Origin: Namhaeicola litoreus
GTDB lineage: Bacteria > Bacteroidota > Bacteroidia > Flavobacteriales > Flavobacteriaceae
Length of the DNA stretch: 64,000 nucleotides
NCBI RefSeq assembly: GCF_042679565.1
Contig: NZ_JBHTMY010000002.1
Location: 434,001-498,000 of the forward strand
Direction of reading: 5' to 3'
In this document: piece after piece, positions 17,090 through 26,946 of the stretch
Position numbering within the stretch: position 1 is the stretch's first letter
Layout: each line of letters opens with the position of its first letter
Notes under the pieces: model-generated
The model's input: only the letters and a program-made list of their open reading frames with translations
Told to the model about the DNA's origin: nothing
The model's database searches: none
Made by a program: the position numbers and the translations under genes

Positions 17090-19219
17090 TTATTCTTGTT
17101 CTAGGTATTTTTGCATGATAGAAATAGCTGCCTCAGAAATTACGGTACCTGGTCCGAAAATTGCAGCGACCTTTCTTTCGAGCAAATAATCGTAATCTTG
17201 AGCAGGAATTACACCACCTGCAAAAACCATGATATCAGGTCTTCCTAATTTTTCCAACTCATTGATCAATTGTGGAATGAGTGTTTTGTGTCCTGCGGCC
17301 AAACTCGATGCCCCTATAAAATGAACATCATTTTCAATCGCCTGTTTGGCTACTTCTTCCGGGGTTTGGAACAATGAGCCCATATCCACATCAAAACCGA
17401 GATCAGCAAAACTGGATGCAACTACCTTTGCCCCTCTGTCATGTCCATCCTGTCCCATTTTTGCAATCATCACCCTTGGTCTTCTACCTTCTATTTCCGC
17501 AAACTTATCTGTCATTTTTTGCGCTTTGGCAAATAGATCATCGTTACTTACTTCCTTACTATACACACCACTAATCAATTTAGTATCTGCTTTATGTCTT
17601 CCAAAATGAACTTCTAAAGCATCTGATATTTCTCCTAAAGTAGCAAAATTTTCTGCCGCCTCAACAGCCAATGCCAACAAATTACATTTTCCTGTTTCTG
17701 CACATTTAGAGAGTGCAGCTAATTTGGTGTCAACTATACTTTGATCTCTATTCGCTTTTAACTTTTTCAATCGTTCGATTTGAGAATTTCTCACTACTGT
17801 ATTGTCGACCTCCAAAATCTCAATTTCTGATTTTTCTTTCGTTTGGAATTTGTTCACTCCAACCAAAATATCCTGACCAGAATCTAAACGGGCTTGCTTT
17901 CGGGCAGAAGCTTCTTCGATCCTCATTTTTGGAACTCCGGTTTCAATAGCTTTAGCCATTCCTCCTAATTCTTCAACTTCTTCAATTAATTTCCAGGCTT
18001 TTTTTGCGATTTCCTGGGTTAAGTATTCTACGTAAAAACTCCCTGCCCAAGGGTCTACCGCCTTGGTCATTTGTGTTTCATCCTGAATAAAAATTTGCGT
18101 ATTTCTGGCAATTCTCGCAGAAAAATCAGTGGGCAAAGCAATTGCTTCATCCAATGCATTGGTATGCAAAGATTGCGTTCCTCCTAATCCCGCTGCCATA
18201 GCTTCTATACATGTTCTAGCCACATTATTAAAAGGGTCTTGCTCACTTAAACTCCATCCGGATGTCTGGCTGTGTGTGCGCAAAGCCATCGACTTTGGGT
18301 TTTGCGGATTGAATGATTTTATGATTTTTGCCCAGAGCATACGCGCAGCACGCATTTTAGCAATTTCCATAAAATGATTCATCCCAACTGCCCAGAAAAA
18401 TGACAATCTAGGTGCAAATTCATCAATTTTTAATCCTGACTTTAATCCTGTTCTGATGTATTCCAAACCATCGGCCAATGTATAAGCCAATTCAATATCT
18501 GCTGTTGCCCCAGCCTCTTGCATGTGGTATCCACTAATAGAAATTGAATTGAACTTAGGCATATTTTTAGTCGTGTAATCAAAAATATCACCTATAATGC
18601 GCATAGAAGGCAATGGCGGATAAATGTACGTATTACGGACCATGAACTCTTTCAAAATATCATTTTGAATGGTTCCGCTCAATTGGTCTAAAGCTACACC
18701 CTGTTTTCTCGCCGCAGCTATATAAAAAGCCATAATAGGTAAAACAGCGCCATTCATGGTCATTGAAACCGACATTTTATCCAATGGAATTTGATCGAAT
18801 AAAATTTCCATATCCAGAATTGAATCAATGGCAACACCTGCTTTACCTACATCGCCGGTAACTCTTGGGTGATCTGAATCATATCCTCTATGCGTTGCCA
18901 AATCAAAGGCAACTGATAATCCTTTCTGACCTGCTGCTAAATTCCTTCTGTAAAATGCATTCGATTCTTCTGCAGTGGAAAAACCTGCATATTGACGAAT
19001 TGTCCATGGACGCGTTACATACATTGTGCTGTAGGGTCCTCTTAAAAAAGGTGGTAAACCTGCAGCAAACTTTAGGTGTTCTGCATCTTTTATATCTTCT
19101 TTTGAAAATCGTTTTTTGACCGGAATTCCTTCTGGAGTGTTCCAAACCTCATTCTCTGCAACTACTTTTTGACCCTTTGTCGCAGAATTCAATTTTATAT
19201 CTGAAAAATCTGGTTTCAT
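17090..19219 (-). CDS. methylmalonyl-CoA mutase, catalytic large subunit
   Basis: 709 residues from the ATG at 19219; an in-frame TTG at 19243 is less likely. Interconverts succinyl-CoA and (R)-methylmalonyl-CoA with adenosylcobalamin. The barrel domain contains RGYDSDHPRVTGDVGKAGVAID. The C-terminal cobalamin domain has the base-off motif DGHDRGAKV near residues 588-597 and the GG turn in VFAGGVIPAQDYD. It lies downstream of the small subunit gene with a 59-bp gap, in the order usual for the two-subunit enzyme. Confidence 0.97.
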   Translation of the reverse strand: MKPDFSDIKLNSATKGQKVVAENEVWNTPEGIPVKKRFSKEDIKDAEHLKFAAGLPPFLRGPYSTMYVTRPWTIRQYAGFSTAEESNAFYRRNLAAGQKGLSVAFDLATHRGYDSDHPRVTGDVGKAGVAIDSILDMEILFDQIPLDKMSVSMTMNGAVLPIMAFYIAAARKQGVALDQLSGTIQNDILKEFMVRNTYIYPPLPSMRIIGDIFDYTTKNMPKFNSISISGYHMQEAGATADIELAYTLADGLEYIRTGLKSGLKIDEFAPRLSFFWAVGMNHFMEIAKMRAARMLWAKIIKSFNPQNPKSMALRTHSQTSGWSLSEQDPFNNVARTCIEAMAAGLGGTQSLHTNALDEAIALPTDFSARIARNTQIFIQDETQMTKAVDPWAGSFYVEYLTQEIAKKAWKLIEEVEELGGMAKAIETGVPKMRIEEASARKQARLDSGQDILVGVNKFQTKEKSEIEILEVDNTVVRNSQIERLKKLKANRDQSIVDTKLAALSKCAETGKCNLLALAVEAAENFATLGEISDALEVHFGRHKADTKLISGVYSKEVSNDDLFAKAQKMTDKFAEIEGRRPRVMIAKMGQDGHDRGAKVVASSFADLGFDVDMGSLFQTPEEVAKQAIENDVHFIGASSLAAGHKTLIPQLINELEKLGRPDIMVFAGGVIPAQDYDYLLERKVAAIFGPGTVISEAAISIMQKYLEQE

Positions 19220-19278
19220 GTGTTCTTGTTTATTGTTTTTCAATTGTCACATGGAATCGCAAAAGCGATTTCATATCC

Positions 19279-21087
19279 TTAGGCTTTTACTATTTTTTGT
19301 ATTTCTTTTTGAATATCAGATAAAGTAACAATGACATCTGATCTCAAGTTTATGCAACCATTTAATCCAGCCTGGCTTAACTCCTCCAAATTTGTGGGAG
19401 CTCCTGCCAATAACAAAATTTTTTCCTTGTTTAATTTTCTGAAATTTTTTACAAACTCGAGGGCGGTTTCATCGTAATCTTGGTCTGAACTACATATTAC
19501 AACGACATGAGCATCTGATTTCGCTGCTGCTATAGCACCTGACTCGAAATTGTCAAAACTTTTTTCTTGCAACACATTAAATCCGCTCACTCCAAGAAAA
19601 TCATAGGCAAATCCCGCTCTCGCCTTGCGCATTGTTAAATTACCATAACTGATCAATTCTACGACAGGACGAATTCCTGTTTTTTCAATAAGATCTTCTG
19701 TTCTTTTTCTGATAGCTTCAATTTCTAAAGAAGCTCTTCTGGGTTGAAGTACTTTTGTGTTTTCAGTCTCAGTTTTGCCATTCAAAATATTGGCCGAAAT
19801 GCTCTCCATTAAATTTGGATATTTATTGATTCCTACCATAGGCAATCTCCTCTGACTAATCAATTTTAGTTTTTGCAAGCGAATTTCTGCAATTTGTTGT
19901 TGAATCAATTCACTTTCAAAAGCCGCATAAAAGCCTCCATTTTCTTCAATAAACTTGAATAATTCTAAAGCCTTTTCTGCAATCTTCCCAGTTACTTCTT
20001 CGATATAAAATGATCCGTCTACCGGGTTTGCTACTTTTCCAAAGTAAGATTCTTCTCTTAGTATTGTGGTAATATTTCCGGCAATTCTGCTAGAAAAATC
20101 AGAAGGTGCTTTGAACTCTTTGTCATATGGGTCTATCAAAACCCCATCGACATTGCCCAAAATAGCCGACATAGCCTCTGTGGTTGCACGCAACATATTG
20201 GTATGTGCATCCGTTACAGATTTACTCCAGATGGAAGTTTTAGCTGAAATTGTATGGCTAAATACTCCTATTCCATATTTATTTGCTATCTCACTCAGTA
20301 AATTATTAAAAGCCCTAAATTTTCCTATCTCTACAAAATATTCTAAGCCAATGGCCAAATTGAAATTTAAGTTGTCAAAAATAGATTGAACTTCGATACC
20401 TCTTTCAGCCAGCTCATCAATCAAATACACCAAAGAATTTAATGTGTACGCCACTTCTTGTACTTGGTTGGCGCCTGAATCTAAATATTCAGTACCTGAA
20501 ATAGTGACTGTTTTGAAGTTTGGAAAATCTTTTGTTAACTTGATTAATTCTGCCGATGCGTCAAAACTTTGTGCTTCAATTTTACCCGTAGTTACATAAT
20601 GACTAATGATCTCAGTATTAAAATAACCTTTAACATTGGCAAAAGAAACACCGCTCTTCTGAACAAAATCGATGAAATTTTTTGCAAATTCAATTACATT
20701 TTTATTCAAAACAAATGAAACTGCAATTTGGTTCAAATCAATTCCTTTGAGAAGTTTTGCAGGAGATACTTCGTCAGAAAAACTGAAAAGTAATCCATTC
20801 ATTCCTTCTTCAATCGCTTTTAGCGCTAAACGATTTCCCGCTGCTTCAGAAGTAACTTCAATATGTCGATAGTTTAACAAGGACTGAGCATTCTCTCCGG
20901 TATTCTGTAAAAATTCTATCTTATCTTCATCGTTGTAAAAAGGTTGAATCTCAATTTTACTAAAGTTCTTCCAAACCAAAGTTTTATCGAAATCTGCTCC
21001 TTTTAAATCAACTTTCACTTTTTCTATCCAATTCTCTTTAGTAACCGGACCGAATTCTGAAAAAAGTGGTTTATTTTTAGTGTTCAT
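19279..21087 (-). CDS. methylmalonyl-CoA mutase, small subunit
   Basis: 602 residues. Same two-domain plan as the catalytic subunit, but the C-terminal domain lacks the DxHxxG cobalamin motif: the corresponding segment reads MRKARAGFAYDFLGVSGFNV. That is expected for the non-catalytic beta subunit, which forms a heterodimer with the product of the following gene. Sixty-six bp separate it from the CoA transferase gene upstream, probably within one long leftward transcription unit. Confidence 0.95.
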   Translation of the reverse strand: MNTKNKPLFSEFGPVTKENWIEKVKVDLKGADFDKTLVWKNFSKIEIQPFYNDEDKIEFLQNTGENAQSLLNYRHIEVTSEAAGNRLALKAIEEGMNGLLFSFSDEVSPAKLLKGIDLNQIAVSFVLNKNVIEFAKNFIDFVQKSGVSFANVKGYFNTEIISHYVTTGKIEAQSFDASAELIKLTKDFPNFKTVTISGTEYLDSGANQVQEVAYTLNSLVYLIDELAERGIEVQSIFDNLNFNLAIGLEYFVEIGKFRAFNNLLSEIANKYGIGVFSHTISAKTSIWSKSVTDAHTNMLRATTEAMSAILGNVDGVLIDPYDKEFKAPSDFSSRIAGNITTILREESYFGKVANPVDGSFYIEEVTGKIAEKALELFKFIEENGGFYAAFESELIQQQIAEIRLQKLKLISQRRLPMVGINKYPNLMESISANILNGKTETENTKVLQPRRASLEIEAIRKRTEDLIEKTGIRPVVELISYGNLTMRKARAGFAYDFLGVSGFNVLQEKSFDNFESGAIAAAKSDAHVVVICSSDQDYDETALEFVKNFRKLNKEKILLLAGAPTNLEELSQAGLNGCINLRSDVIVTLSDIQKEIQKIVKA

Positions 21088-21153
21088 TCTATTTATTTTT
21101 ATAATCCTTCATATTGCCTATTGTAAAAACTGACAATAGCAATTAAAATAAAA

Positions 21154-22443
21154 CTATTTTACTATTAAACTACTTCCGAATCTCTCAAAAATAGCTTTAT
21201 CTAATTCTTCCCTGTGATCGGGATGTGCTATATCTCTTAACGCCTGTGCCCTTTGTTTTAAAGTTTTACCAAACAAAAATGCTACTCCGTATTCTGTCAC
21301 GACGTATCGCGCATGGGCTCTTGTTGTTACAACACCGGCACCTTGTCTTAACATAGGTACGATTTTAGAAACTCCCTTTTGCGTAGCTGAAGTGATGGCA
21401 ATAATAGGTTTACCTCCTTTAGAAAGGGCAGATCCTCTCATAAAATCCATTTGTCCGCCAACTCCTGAAAACATTCTTGTCCCAATTGAATCTGCACAAA
21501 CCTGACCGGTAAAATCTATTTCTATAGCAGAATTTATAGCTGTCGCTCTTGGATTCTGGCGTATGATGGCTGTATCATTTACATAGGCGATATCTTTCAT
21601 TTCAATTTCAGGATTGTCATCCATAAAATCATATAAACGGCGAGTTCCCATGGCAAAACCAGATACAATTTTATAAGGATTTACTTTTTTCTTCGAGCCG
21701 TTAACAATTCCCTTTTCCACTAAATCTACAATACCTTCAGAAAACATTTCAGTGTGAATTCCTAAATTCTTGTGATTGGTTAAAAAGCTTAAAACTGCAT
21801 TTGGAATTCCTCCAATTCCCATTTGAAGTGTTGCTCCATCCTCGATGATTCCAGCAATATTTTTACCGATAAGCACTTCTTCTTCCGAAGGAGCCGCTAA
21901 ATTCATCTCGTGGATTTCTTCAACTACCTCAACACAGGCATCAAAATTTTTCATATGCACCAAGGCATCTCCAAAGGTTCGAGGCATTCTAGGGTTGATT
22001 TGAGCAATCACTTTTTTACCCTGCTCAACCGCAGAAATGACGATATCCACAGAAACCCCCAAAGAACAGAAACCATGTTTGTCTGGTGGTGAAACATTTA
22101 CTAAAACAACATCCAAGTTCATGATTCCATTTCGGAATAAACTAGGAATATCACTTAAAAAGATAGGAATATAATCTACCGTTTGCCCAACCATTTTTCT
22201 CACATTGGCACCGATAAAAAAGGCACTGGTATGGAAACTATCACTTAGCTCAGGTGCAGTATAACCTGATTCTCCTTCGGTATGCAAATGAACCAATTCT
22301 ACATTTCTCAATTCACTTGCTCGGCCTACCATAGCACGGATGAGGGCTTGAGGAGTAGCTGATCCTCCCTGTATTAATACTCTATCTCCTGATTTTATAA
22401 TTTTTACAGCTTCTTCGGCTGTCATTTTATTTGGTATATTCAT
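21154..22443 (-). CDS. acetyl-CoA hydrolase/transferase family CoA transferase
   Basis: 429 residues of the 4-hydroxybutyrate/succinate CoA-transferase type. Motifs include QGGSATPQALIRAM near the N-terminus, GIGGIPNAVLSFLTNHKNLGIHTEMFSEG around residues 205-235 with the likely catalytic glutamate, and GVGGQMDFMRGS in the C-terminal half. In this neighbourhood the most economical role is transfer of CoA between propionyl-CoA or acetyl-CoA and succinate, closing a succinate-propionate loop with the mutase and decarboxylase. Substrate choice is inferred from context. Confidence 0.88.
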   Translation of the reverse strand: MNIPNKMTAEEAVKIIKSGDRVLIQGGSATPQALIRAMVGRASELRNVELVHLHTEGESGYTAPELSDSFHTSAFFIGANVRKMVGQTVDYIPIFLSDIPSLFRNGIMNLDVVLVNVSPPDKHGFCSLGVSVDIVISAVEQGKKVIAQINPRMPRTFGDALVHMKNFDACVEVVEEIHEMNLAAPSEEEVLIGKNIAGIIEDGATLQMGIGGIPNAVLSFLTNHKNLGIHTEMFSEGIVDLVEKGIVNGSKKKVNPYKIVSGFAMGTRRLYDFMDDNPEIEMKDIAYVNDTAIIRQNPRATAINSAIEIDFTGQVCADSIGTRMFSGVGGQMDFMRGSALSKGGKPIIAITSATQKGVSKIVPMLRQGAGVVTTRAHARYVVTEYGVAFLFGKTLKQRAQALRDIAHPDHREELDKAIFERFGSSLIVK

Positions 22444-22492
22444 CTTGTTTTGATTTTAATCTTTGTTAATTTTTAAATTAAATGTGCCTAAG

Positions 22493-23812
22493 TTATCCAA
22501 GAAAACTTAAAATGATACCTGCTGCAACGGCTGAACCAATCACCCCTGATACGTTGGGTGCCATGGCATGCATCAATAAATAATTATTGGGATCTGCTTT
22601 TATTCCTTCTGCATGAACTACTCTTGCACTATCTGGCACCGCCGAAACACCTGCCGCACCAATAAGTGGGTTAAGCTTTTCCTCTCCTTTTAAAAATAAG
22701 TTCATGAATTTTGCAAAAAGTAATCCTCCCATAGTGGCAATCACAAATGAAATAGCTCCTAGACCAAAAATCATGAGAGAGTCTTTTGTGATGAACACAT
22801 TGGCCTGTGTTGAAGCTCCAACGGTTACCCCAAGAAGTATGGTTACAATATCAATCATTTTGGTTCTTGCCGTATCGGCTAACCTTTCGGTTCTGCCAGA
22901 TTCTTTCAATAAGTTACCAAAGAAAAGCATACCTAATAATGGCAAAGCACTTGGAGAAATAAACGTTGTCAATAATAATCCGGCGATAGGAAAAATCATT
23001 TTTTCTTTTTGTGAAACAGCTCTAGGCGGTTTCATTCTGATCAATCTTTCCCTTTTGCTCGTCAACAATTTCATGATTGGCGGTTGAATCACAGGTACCA
23101 AAGCCATATAGGAATAAGCTGCTATCGCGATTGGACCTATTAAATTTTTAACTGTTGTTCCATCAGGCAAAATATTAATTCCATTGGCTAATTTCGAAGA
23201 TAAAAAGATAGCCGTTGGACCATCTGCTCCACCTATAATTCCAATGGCGCCTGCTTCAGGAAGATTGAAACCTAAATAAAGTGCCCCTAAAAATGTGGCG
23301 AAAACACCAATTTGTGCAGCAGCTCCTAATAACATCAATTTTGGATTAGCAATAAGCGAAGAAAAGTCTGTCATCGCACCAATTCCTAAGAAAATAAGCG
23401 GTGGATAAATACCTTTTACAACGCCAAAATAAAGGTAATTTAGAACTGAACCCGATTCGTAAATTCCCGTCTGAAATCCCGGCACAAAAGGAATGTTTCC
23501 AATCATAATCCCTGTTCCTATAGGAATCAACAATAAGGGTTCATAGTCGAACTTGATTCCAAGGTAAATAAATATGATTCCAATTAAAATCATAATTAAA
23601 TTCCCCCCTGTTGCATTGGCAAATCCTGTATATTGATAAAATTGTTTAATTCCGTTAAAAGCCTCATCTACAAAACTATCCTCAGCTGATGCTTCTGTTT
23701 GCGAAACAGTTGTAGATGTCATTGAATTACTTGAGCTCATATTTAACCCCAGTACGGGTCTGATACTCACCAACATTGTGATAACCCCAAATATTAAAAA
23801 TATTTTTTTCAT
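22493..23812 (-). CDS. Na+-translocating decarboxylase, beta subunit (OadB/MmdB type)
   Basis: 439 residues from the ATG at 23812; the longer ORF from 23875 runs into the biotin-carrier gene. After an N-terminal signal or anchor segment come about ten membrane helices. The conserved pore segments GIIGGADGPTAIFLSSKLA and NPLIGAAGVSAVPDSARVVH carry the Na+-coupling Asp and Ser residues of this family. It is the membrane subunit that couples decarboxylation of carboxybiotin to Na+ export. In this cluster the substrate is most likely methylmalonyl-CoA. Confidence 0.94.
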   Translation of the reverse strand: MKKIFLIFGVITMLVSIRPVLGLNMSSSNSMTSTTVSQTEASAEDSFVDEAFNGIKQFYQYTGFANATGGNLIMILIGIIFIYLGIKFDYEPLLLIPIGTGIMIGNIPFVPGFQTGIYESGSVLNYLYFGVVKGIYPPLIFLGIGAMTDFSSLIANPKLMLLGAAAQIGVFATFLGALYLGFNLPEAGAIGIIGGADGPTAIFLSSKLANGINILPDGTTVKNLIGPIAIAAYSYMALVPVIQPPIMKLLTSKRERLIRMKPPRAVSQKEKMIFPIAGLLLTTFISPSALPLLGMLFFGNLLKESGRTERLADTARTKMIDIVTILLGVTVGASTQANVFITKDSLMIFGLGAISFVIATMGGLLFAKFMNLFLKGEEKLNPLIGAAGVSAVPDSARVVHAEGIKADPNNYLLMHAMAPNVSGVIGSAVAAGIILSFLG

Positions 23813-23858
23813 TTTTTTATGTTTTATGATATGGCCTGATTTCTCAGGCCATTTTTCT

Positions 23859-24281
23859 CTACTGGGCCAATTCAATCATGACATCATTTTGCAAGACCTG
23901 CTGCCCTGGTTTTACATGAATCGCGGTAATAGTTCCAGCTTTTTCAGAGGCAATATTATTTTCCATTTTCATCGCTTCCAAAACGAGCAATCTGTCACCT
24001 ATTTTTATCTCGTCACCAACTTTGACATCGACAGACAAAACTGTTCCCGGAATGGGCGCAATGATTTTCGAATTTGATGAACTAGGACTAACTTTTAACG
24101 GCTCGGAAGGTCTCTTCGAAGCTGATCGCACCAGCGTTGGAGTCTTGGTTGTTTTGACCTCATTGCTCAGTTTGACCGAATACGCAGTACCATTTACCTC
24201 CAGGTCAATTATATTATCCTCATGAGAAATGATTCTCACATTATAATTGTTGTCGTATATTCTAAATTTAAAATTTTTCAT
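23859..24281 (-). CDS. biotin carboxyl carrier subunit
   Basis: 140 residues. The C-terminal half is a biotinyl domain with the motif EAMKMEN, biotin lysine at 105. Before it comes a flexible Ser/Pro/Lys-rich linker (about 45-72) and a small N-terminal beta region. It carries the carboxyl group from the carboxyltransferase subunit to the membrane beta subunit. It sits between the gamma and beta subunit genes, as in Na+-pumping methylmalonyl-CoA or oxaloacetate decarboxylase operons. Confidence 0.95.
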   Translation of the reverse strand: MKNFKFRIYDNNYNVRIISHEDNIIDLEVNGTAYSVKLSNEVKTTKTPTLVRSASKRPSEPLKVSPSSSNSKIIAPIPGTVLSVDVKVGDEIKIGDRLLVLEAMKMENNIASEKAGTITAIHVKPGQQVLQNDVMIELAQ

Positions 24282-24325
24282 TTTTTATAATTGTTAAGTA
24301 CAATTTATTCTAAACTAAAGTTTTC

Positions 24326-24688
24326 TTATTTGAGTGATTGATGTGTTCCATAGATTTTTGAACTCCATGGAGAATACATTTTCCTTGCTTGTTTAATCGT
24401 TAATACGGCGTTTTCACTATCGTGTTGTTCTTTTAAATACAAGTGAATGGCCGTTGAGATGGCAGCAGCTACCTCACCTGTAAATCGCTTATCGGTCTCA
24501 ATCGGAATATCTTTAATCTTTTTATCTCTTCCTTTGGTAATAATTTTATAGATATATAACATTACCGGTAAAGCAAATTTGAAAAATGCCGCTAATAAAA
24601 GGAGTGCAAAAAAAACAATGGTTAGACCGGTGATCAAAATAACATATCCTTCGTCAAGTTGATCTATATATAGTTTTGTAAACATCAT
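24326..24688 (-). CDS. Na+-pump decarboxylase gamma-like subunit (OadG family)
   Basis: 120 residues. One N-terminal membrane helix (about 15-45, VILITGLTIVFFALLLLAAFFKF) precedes a polar cytoplasmic tail of about 75 residues, the layout of OadG/MmdD subunits. The ATG overlaps the stop of the carboxyltransferase gene by one base (TAATG), giving translational coupling. These subunits anchor and stabilise the decarboxylase complex. Sequence conservation in the family is low, so the call rests mainly on topology and position. Confidence 0.85.
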   Translation of the reverse strand: MMFTKLYIDQLDEGYVILITGLTIVFFALLLLAAFFKFALPVMLYIYKIITKGRDKKIKDIPIETDKRFTGEVAAAISTAIHLYLKEQHDSENAVLTIKQARKMYSPWSSKIYGTHQSLK

Positions 24689-26247
24689 TATAAAGGGATA
24701 TTTGAGTGTTTTCTTGGAGGATTAAGCTCTTTTTTATTTGCCAACATTTCCAATCCTCTAATAATTCTAAACCTTGTATTTCTCGGCTCGATGACATCAT
24801 CAATAAAACCGTATTTTGCCGCTACATATGGATTGGCAAATTTGGTATTGTATTCATCTTCTTTTTTCTCTATGTATTCCAGTTTCTCTTCTGCATCCTC
24901 AATTTTACTTATATTCGATCCTTCCAGTACTTCAATAGCTCCTTTAGCTCCCATCACCGCAATTTCTGCCGTTGGCCATGCGTAATTCAGGTCGCCGCGC
25001 AATTGTTTACAACTCATCACATCGTGTGCTCCACCGTATGATTTGCGCAGGGTGATCGTTACTTTAGGAACTGTAGCTTCTCCATACGCAAACAATAATT
25101 TGGCTCCATGTAAAATAATACCTCCGTATTCTTGTCCGGTTCCGGGTAAAAATCCTGGAACATCAACCAAAGTGACAATAGGTATATTAAAAGCGTCACA
25201 AAAACGAACGAATCGAGCGGCTTTTCTCGAAGCCTCACTATCTAAAACCCCTGCGTAATATTTGGGTTGATTGGCCACTATCCCTACAGAACGACCATTA
25301 AAACGGGCAAACCCAACAACTATATTTCTGGCATAATTCCTATGAACTTCTGTAAATTCTCCATAATCCACTATCGTAGATATAACATCAACTATATCAT
25401 AGGGTTGGTTGGCATTTTCAGGAATAATTTCATTCAATACATCATCTAATCTATCTATTGGATCGTCACAGGTAACTGTAGGTGGTTCCTCTAAATTATT
25501 AGAAGGCAGATAGCTCATCAATTTTCTGATGAGCAGCAGGTTCTCTTCATCACTATCTGCCAAGAAATGTGAAACTCCAGATTTTGTTGAATGGATTTGG
25601 GCTCCTCCTAATTGCTCTGTTGTCACTACTTCACCTGTAACCGATTGAACCACTTTAGGGCCGGTAACAAACATATAACTTGTCTGGTCAGTCATAATAG
25701 TGAAATCCGTTAAGGCCGGAGAATATACAGCTCCACCGGCACAGGGACCTAAAATGGAAGAAATTTGAGGAATTACACCTGATGCCATAATATTTCTCTG
25801 AAAGATTTCGGCATAACCCGCTAGCGATCTCACGCCTTCTTGGATACGTGCTCCCCCACTATCATTTAAACCAATCACCGGAGCACCTACTTTCATAGCC
25901 ATATCCATGATCTTACAAATTTTCAAGGCATATGTTTCTGAAAGAGATCCGCCAAAAACAGTAAAATCTTGTGAAAAAACGTAGACAATTCTACCGTCTA
26001 TTGTACCATGACCGGTCACAACACCATCTGACAGATAAACTTGTTTATCTAAGCCAAAAGATTTCGTTCTATGCGTTACAAACATGTCGAACTCTTCAAA
26101 ACTATTCTCATCTAAAAGAATATCTATTCTTTCTCTTGCTGTTAGTTTCCCTTTTGCATGTTGTGAATCAATTCGTTTTTCACCTCCACCTAATCTCGCT
26201 TCAACTCGTTTTTGAATGAGTTCATTAATTTTATCCTGATTTGACAT
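24688..26247 (-). CDS. methylmalonyl-CoA decarboxylase / acyl-CoA carboxylase carboxyltransferase subunit
   Basis: 519 residues. Crotonase-like carboxyltransferase with two domains. Signatures include GGGEKRIDSQHAKGKLTARERI near the N-terminus, GLNDSGGARIQEGVRSLAGYAEIF near 125-148, and FLPGTGQEYGGIILHGAKLLFAY in the second half. It moves the carboxyl group of (S)-methylmalonyl-CoA to biotin, or the reverse when working as propionyl-CoA carboxylase. No biotin carboxylase gene is present in the window, and membrane pump subunits follow directly, so decarboxylation with Na+ export is favoured. Confidence 0.95.
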   Translation of the reverse strand: MSNQDKINELIQKRVEARLGGGEKRIDSQHAKGKLTARERIDILLDENSFEEFDMFVTHRTKSFGLDKQVYLSDGVVTGHGTIDGRIVYVFSQDFTVFGGSLSETYALKICKIMDMAMKVGAPVIGLNDSGGARIQEGVRSLAGYAEIFQRNIMASGVIPQISSILGPCAGGAVYSPALTDFTIMTDQTSYMFVTGPKVVQSVTGEVVTTEQLGGAQIHSTKSGVSHFLADSDEENLLLIRKLMSYLPSNNLEEPPTVTCDDPIDRLDDVLNEIIPENANQPYDIVDVISTIVDYGEFTEVHRNYARNIVVGFARFNGRSVGIVANQPKYYAGVLDSEASRKAARFVRFCDAFNIPIVTLVDVPGFLPGTGQEYGGIILHGAKLLFAYGEATVPKVTITLRKSYGGAHDVMSCKQLRGDLNYAWPTAEIAVMGAKGAIEVLEGSNISKIEDAEEKLEYIEKKEDEYNTKFANPYVAAKYGFIDDVIEPRNTRFRIIRGLEMLANKKELNPPRKHSNIPL

Positions 26248-26272
26248 TTTACAAATATTTTGTTTGCTATTT

Positions 26273-26674
26273 TTATTTTGAACAAAGTTCTGTCAACACA
26301 CCAAGTGTTGATTTAGGATGTAAAAATCCTATATTCAATCCTTCAGCTCCTTTTCTAGAAACTTTATCAACTAATTGTAATCCTTTTTCTTCAGCCTGCT
26401 TAAGTGCTTTATCCGCATCGGGAACTGCAAAGGCGATATGGTGTATCCCTTGGCCTTTTTTTTCTATAAACTTTCCTATCGGGCCATCTGGAGAAGTACT
26501 TTCTAATAATTCAATTTTTGTATTACCTACCAAAAAAAAGGCTGTCTTCACTTTTTGATCGACAACCTCTTCTATCGCATAACATTTCATGCCTAAGATC
26601 TCTTCATAGTATTTTATTGATTCTGATAAATTTTCGACTGCTATACCGATGTGTTCAATGTGTGAAATATTCAT
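26273..26674 (-). CDS. mce: methylmalonyl-CoA epimerase
   Basis: 133-residue vicinal-oxygen-chelate protein, the normal length for the family. Interconverts (R)- and (S)-methylmalonyl-CoA, linking the mutase to the decarboxylase. Metal-binding positions are visible in ISHIEHIGIAV at the start and GIHHIAFAV near residue 73, with the C-terminal glutamate in GVLTEL. It is the first gene of the leftward set and lies 25 bp before the carboxyltransferase gene. Confidence 0.95.
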   Translation of the reverse strand: MNISHIEHIGIAVENLSESIKYYEEILGMKCYAIEEVVDQKVKTAFFLVGNTKIELLESTSPDGPIGKFIEKKGQGIHHIAFAVPDADKALKQAEEKGLQLVDKVSRKGAEGLNIGFLHPKSTLGVLTELCSK

Positions 26675-26729
26675 AATAAAAAATGTTTTTGTTATAGATT
26701 AGATATTGATGTCTTTTTGAATTACAGGG

Positions 26730-26774
26730 CAAAATTAGGGTATGTTTCAAATTCAAATCATGATAGTTATCATG
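26730..26774 (-). promoter_or_regulatory. promoter and palindrome upstream of the methylmalonyl-CoA operon
   Basis: On the minus strand TAATTTTG (26730-26737) matches the -10 consensus, with TTTG at 26754-26757 as a possible -33 element. Directly beyond it is the palindrome CATGAT-agtt-ATCATG (26759-26774). It sits at the -35 edge, where a dimeric regulator would act on the epimerase-to-mutase transcript. Confidence 0.5.
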
Positions 26775-26917
26775 TTATAAAAATCATTTAAAAGAACTCA
26801 ATTAACTAGGTAAAGTTCGGTAAAAGAGGTCTCCTTTTTGAGAATAATTTAAAAAAAATACAAAATCGTTTAAGTAAAAAAAAATTTATATGTAAGATCT
26901 GTTTCGCCATTAGTGTG

Positions 26918-26925
26918 TAAATTTG
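26918..26925 (+). promoter_or_regulatory. -10 element of the SLC13 transporter gene
   Basis: TAAATTTG matches TAnnTTTG, 21 bases before the ATG at 26947. The upstream -33 region is only an approximate match (GTTTCG at 26901). The divergent epimerase promoter is about 180 bp away, with the palindrome at 26759-26774 between the two. Confidence 0.5.
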
Positions 26926-26946
26926 CAACTGAAAAAAATCAATCTT

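Noticed and set aside
24688..26247. Reading the carboxyltransferase as an acetyl-CoA carboxylase subunit
   Set aside because: The sequence belongs to the propionyl/methylmalonyl-CoA group and lies in an operon with mutase, epimerase and Na+-pump subunits.
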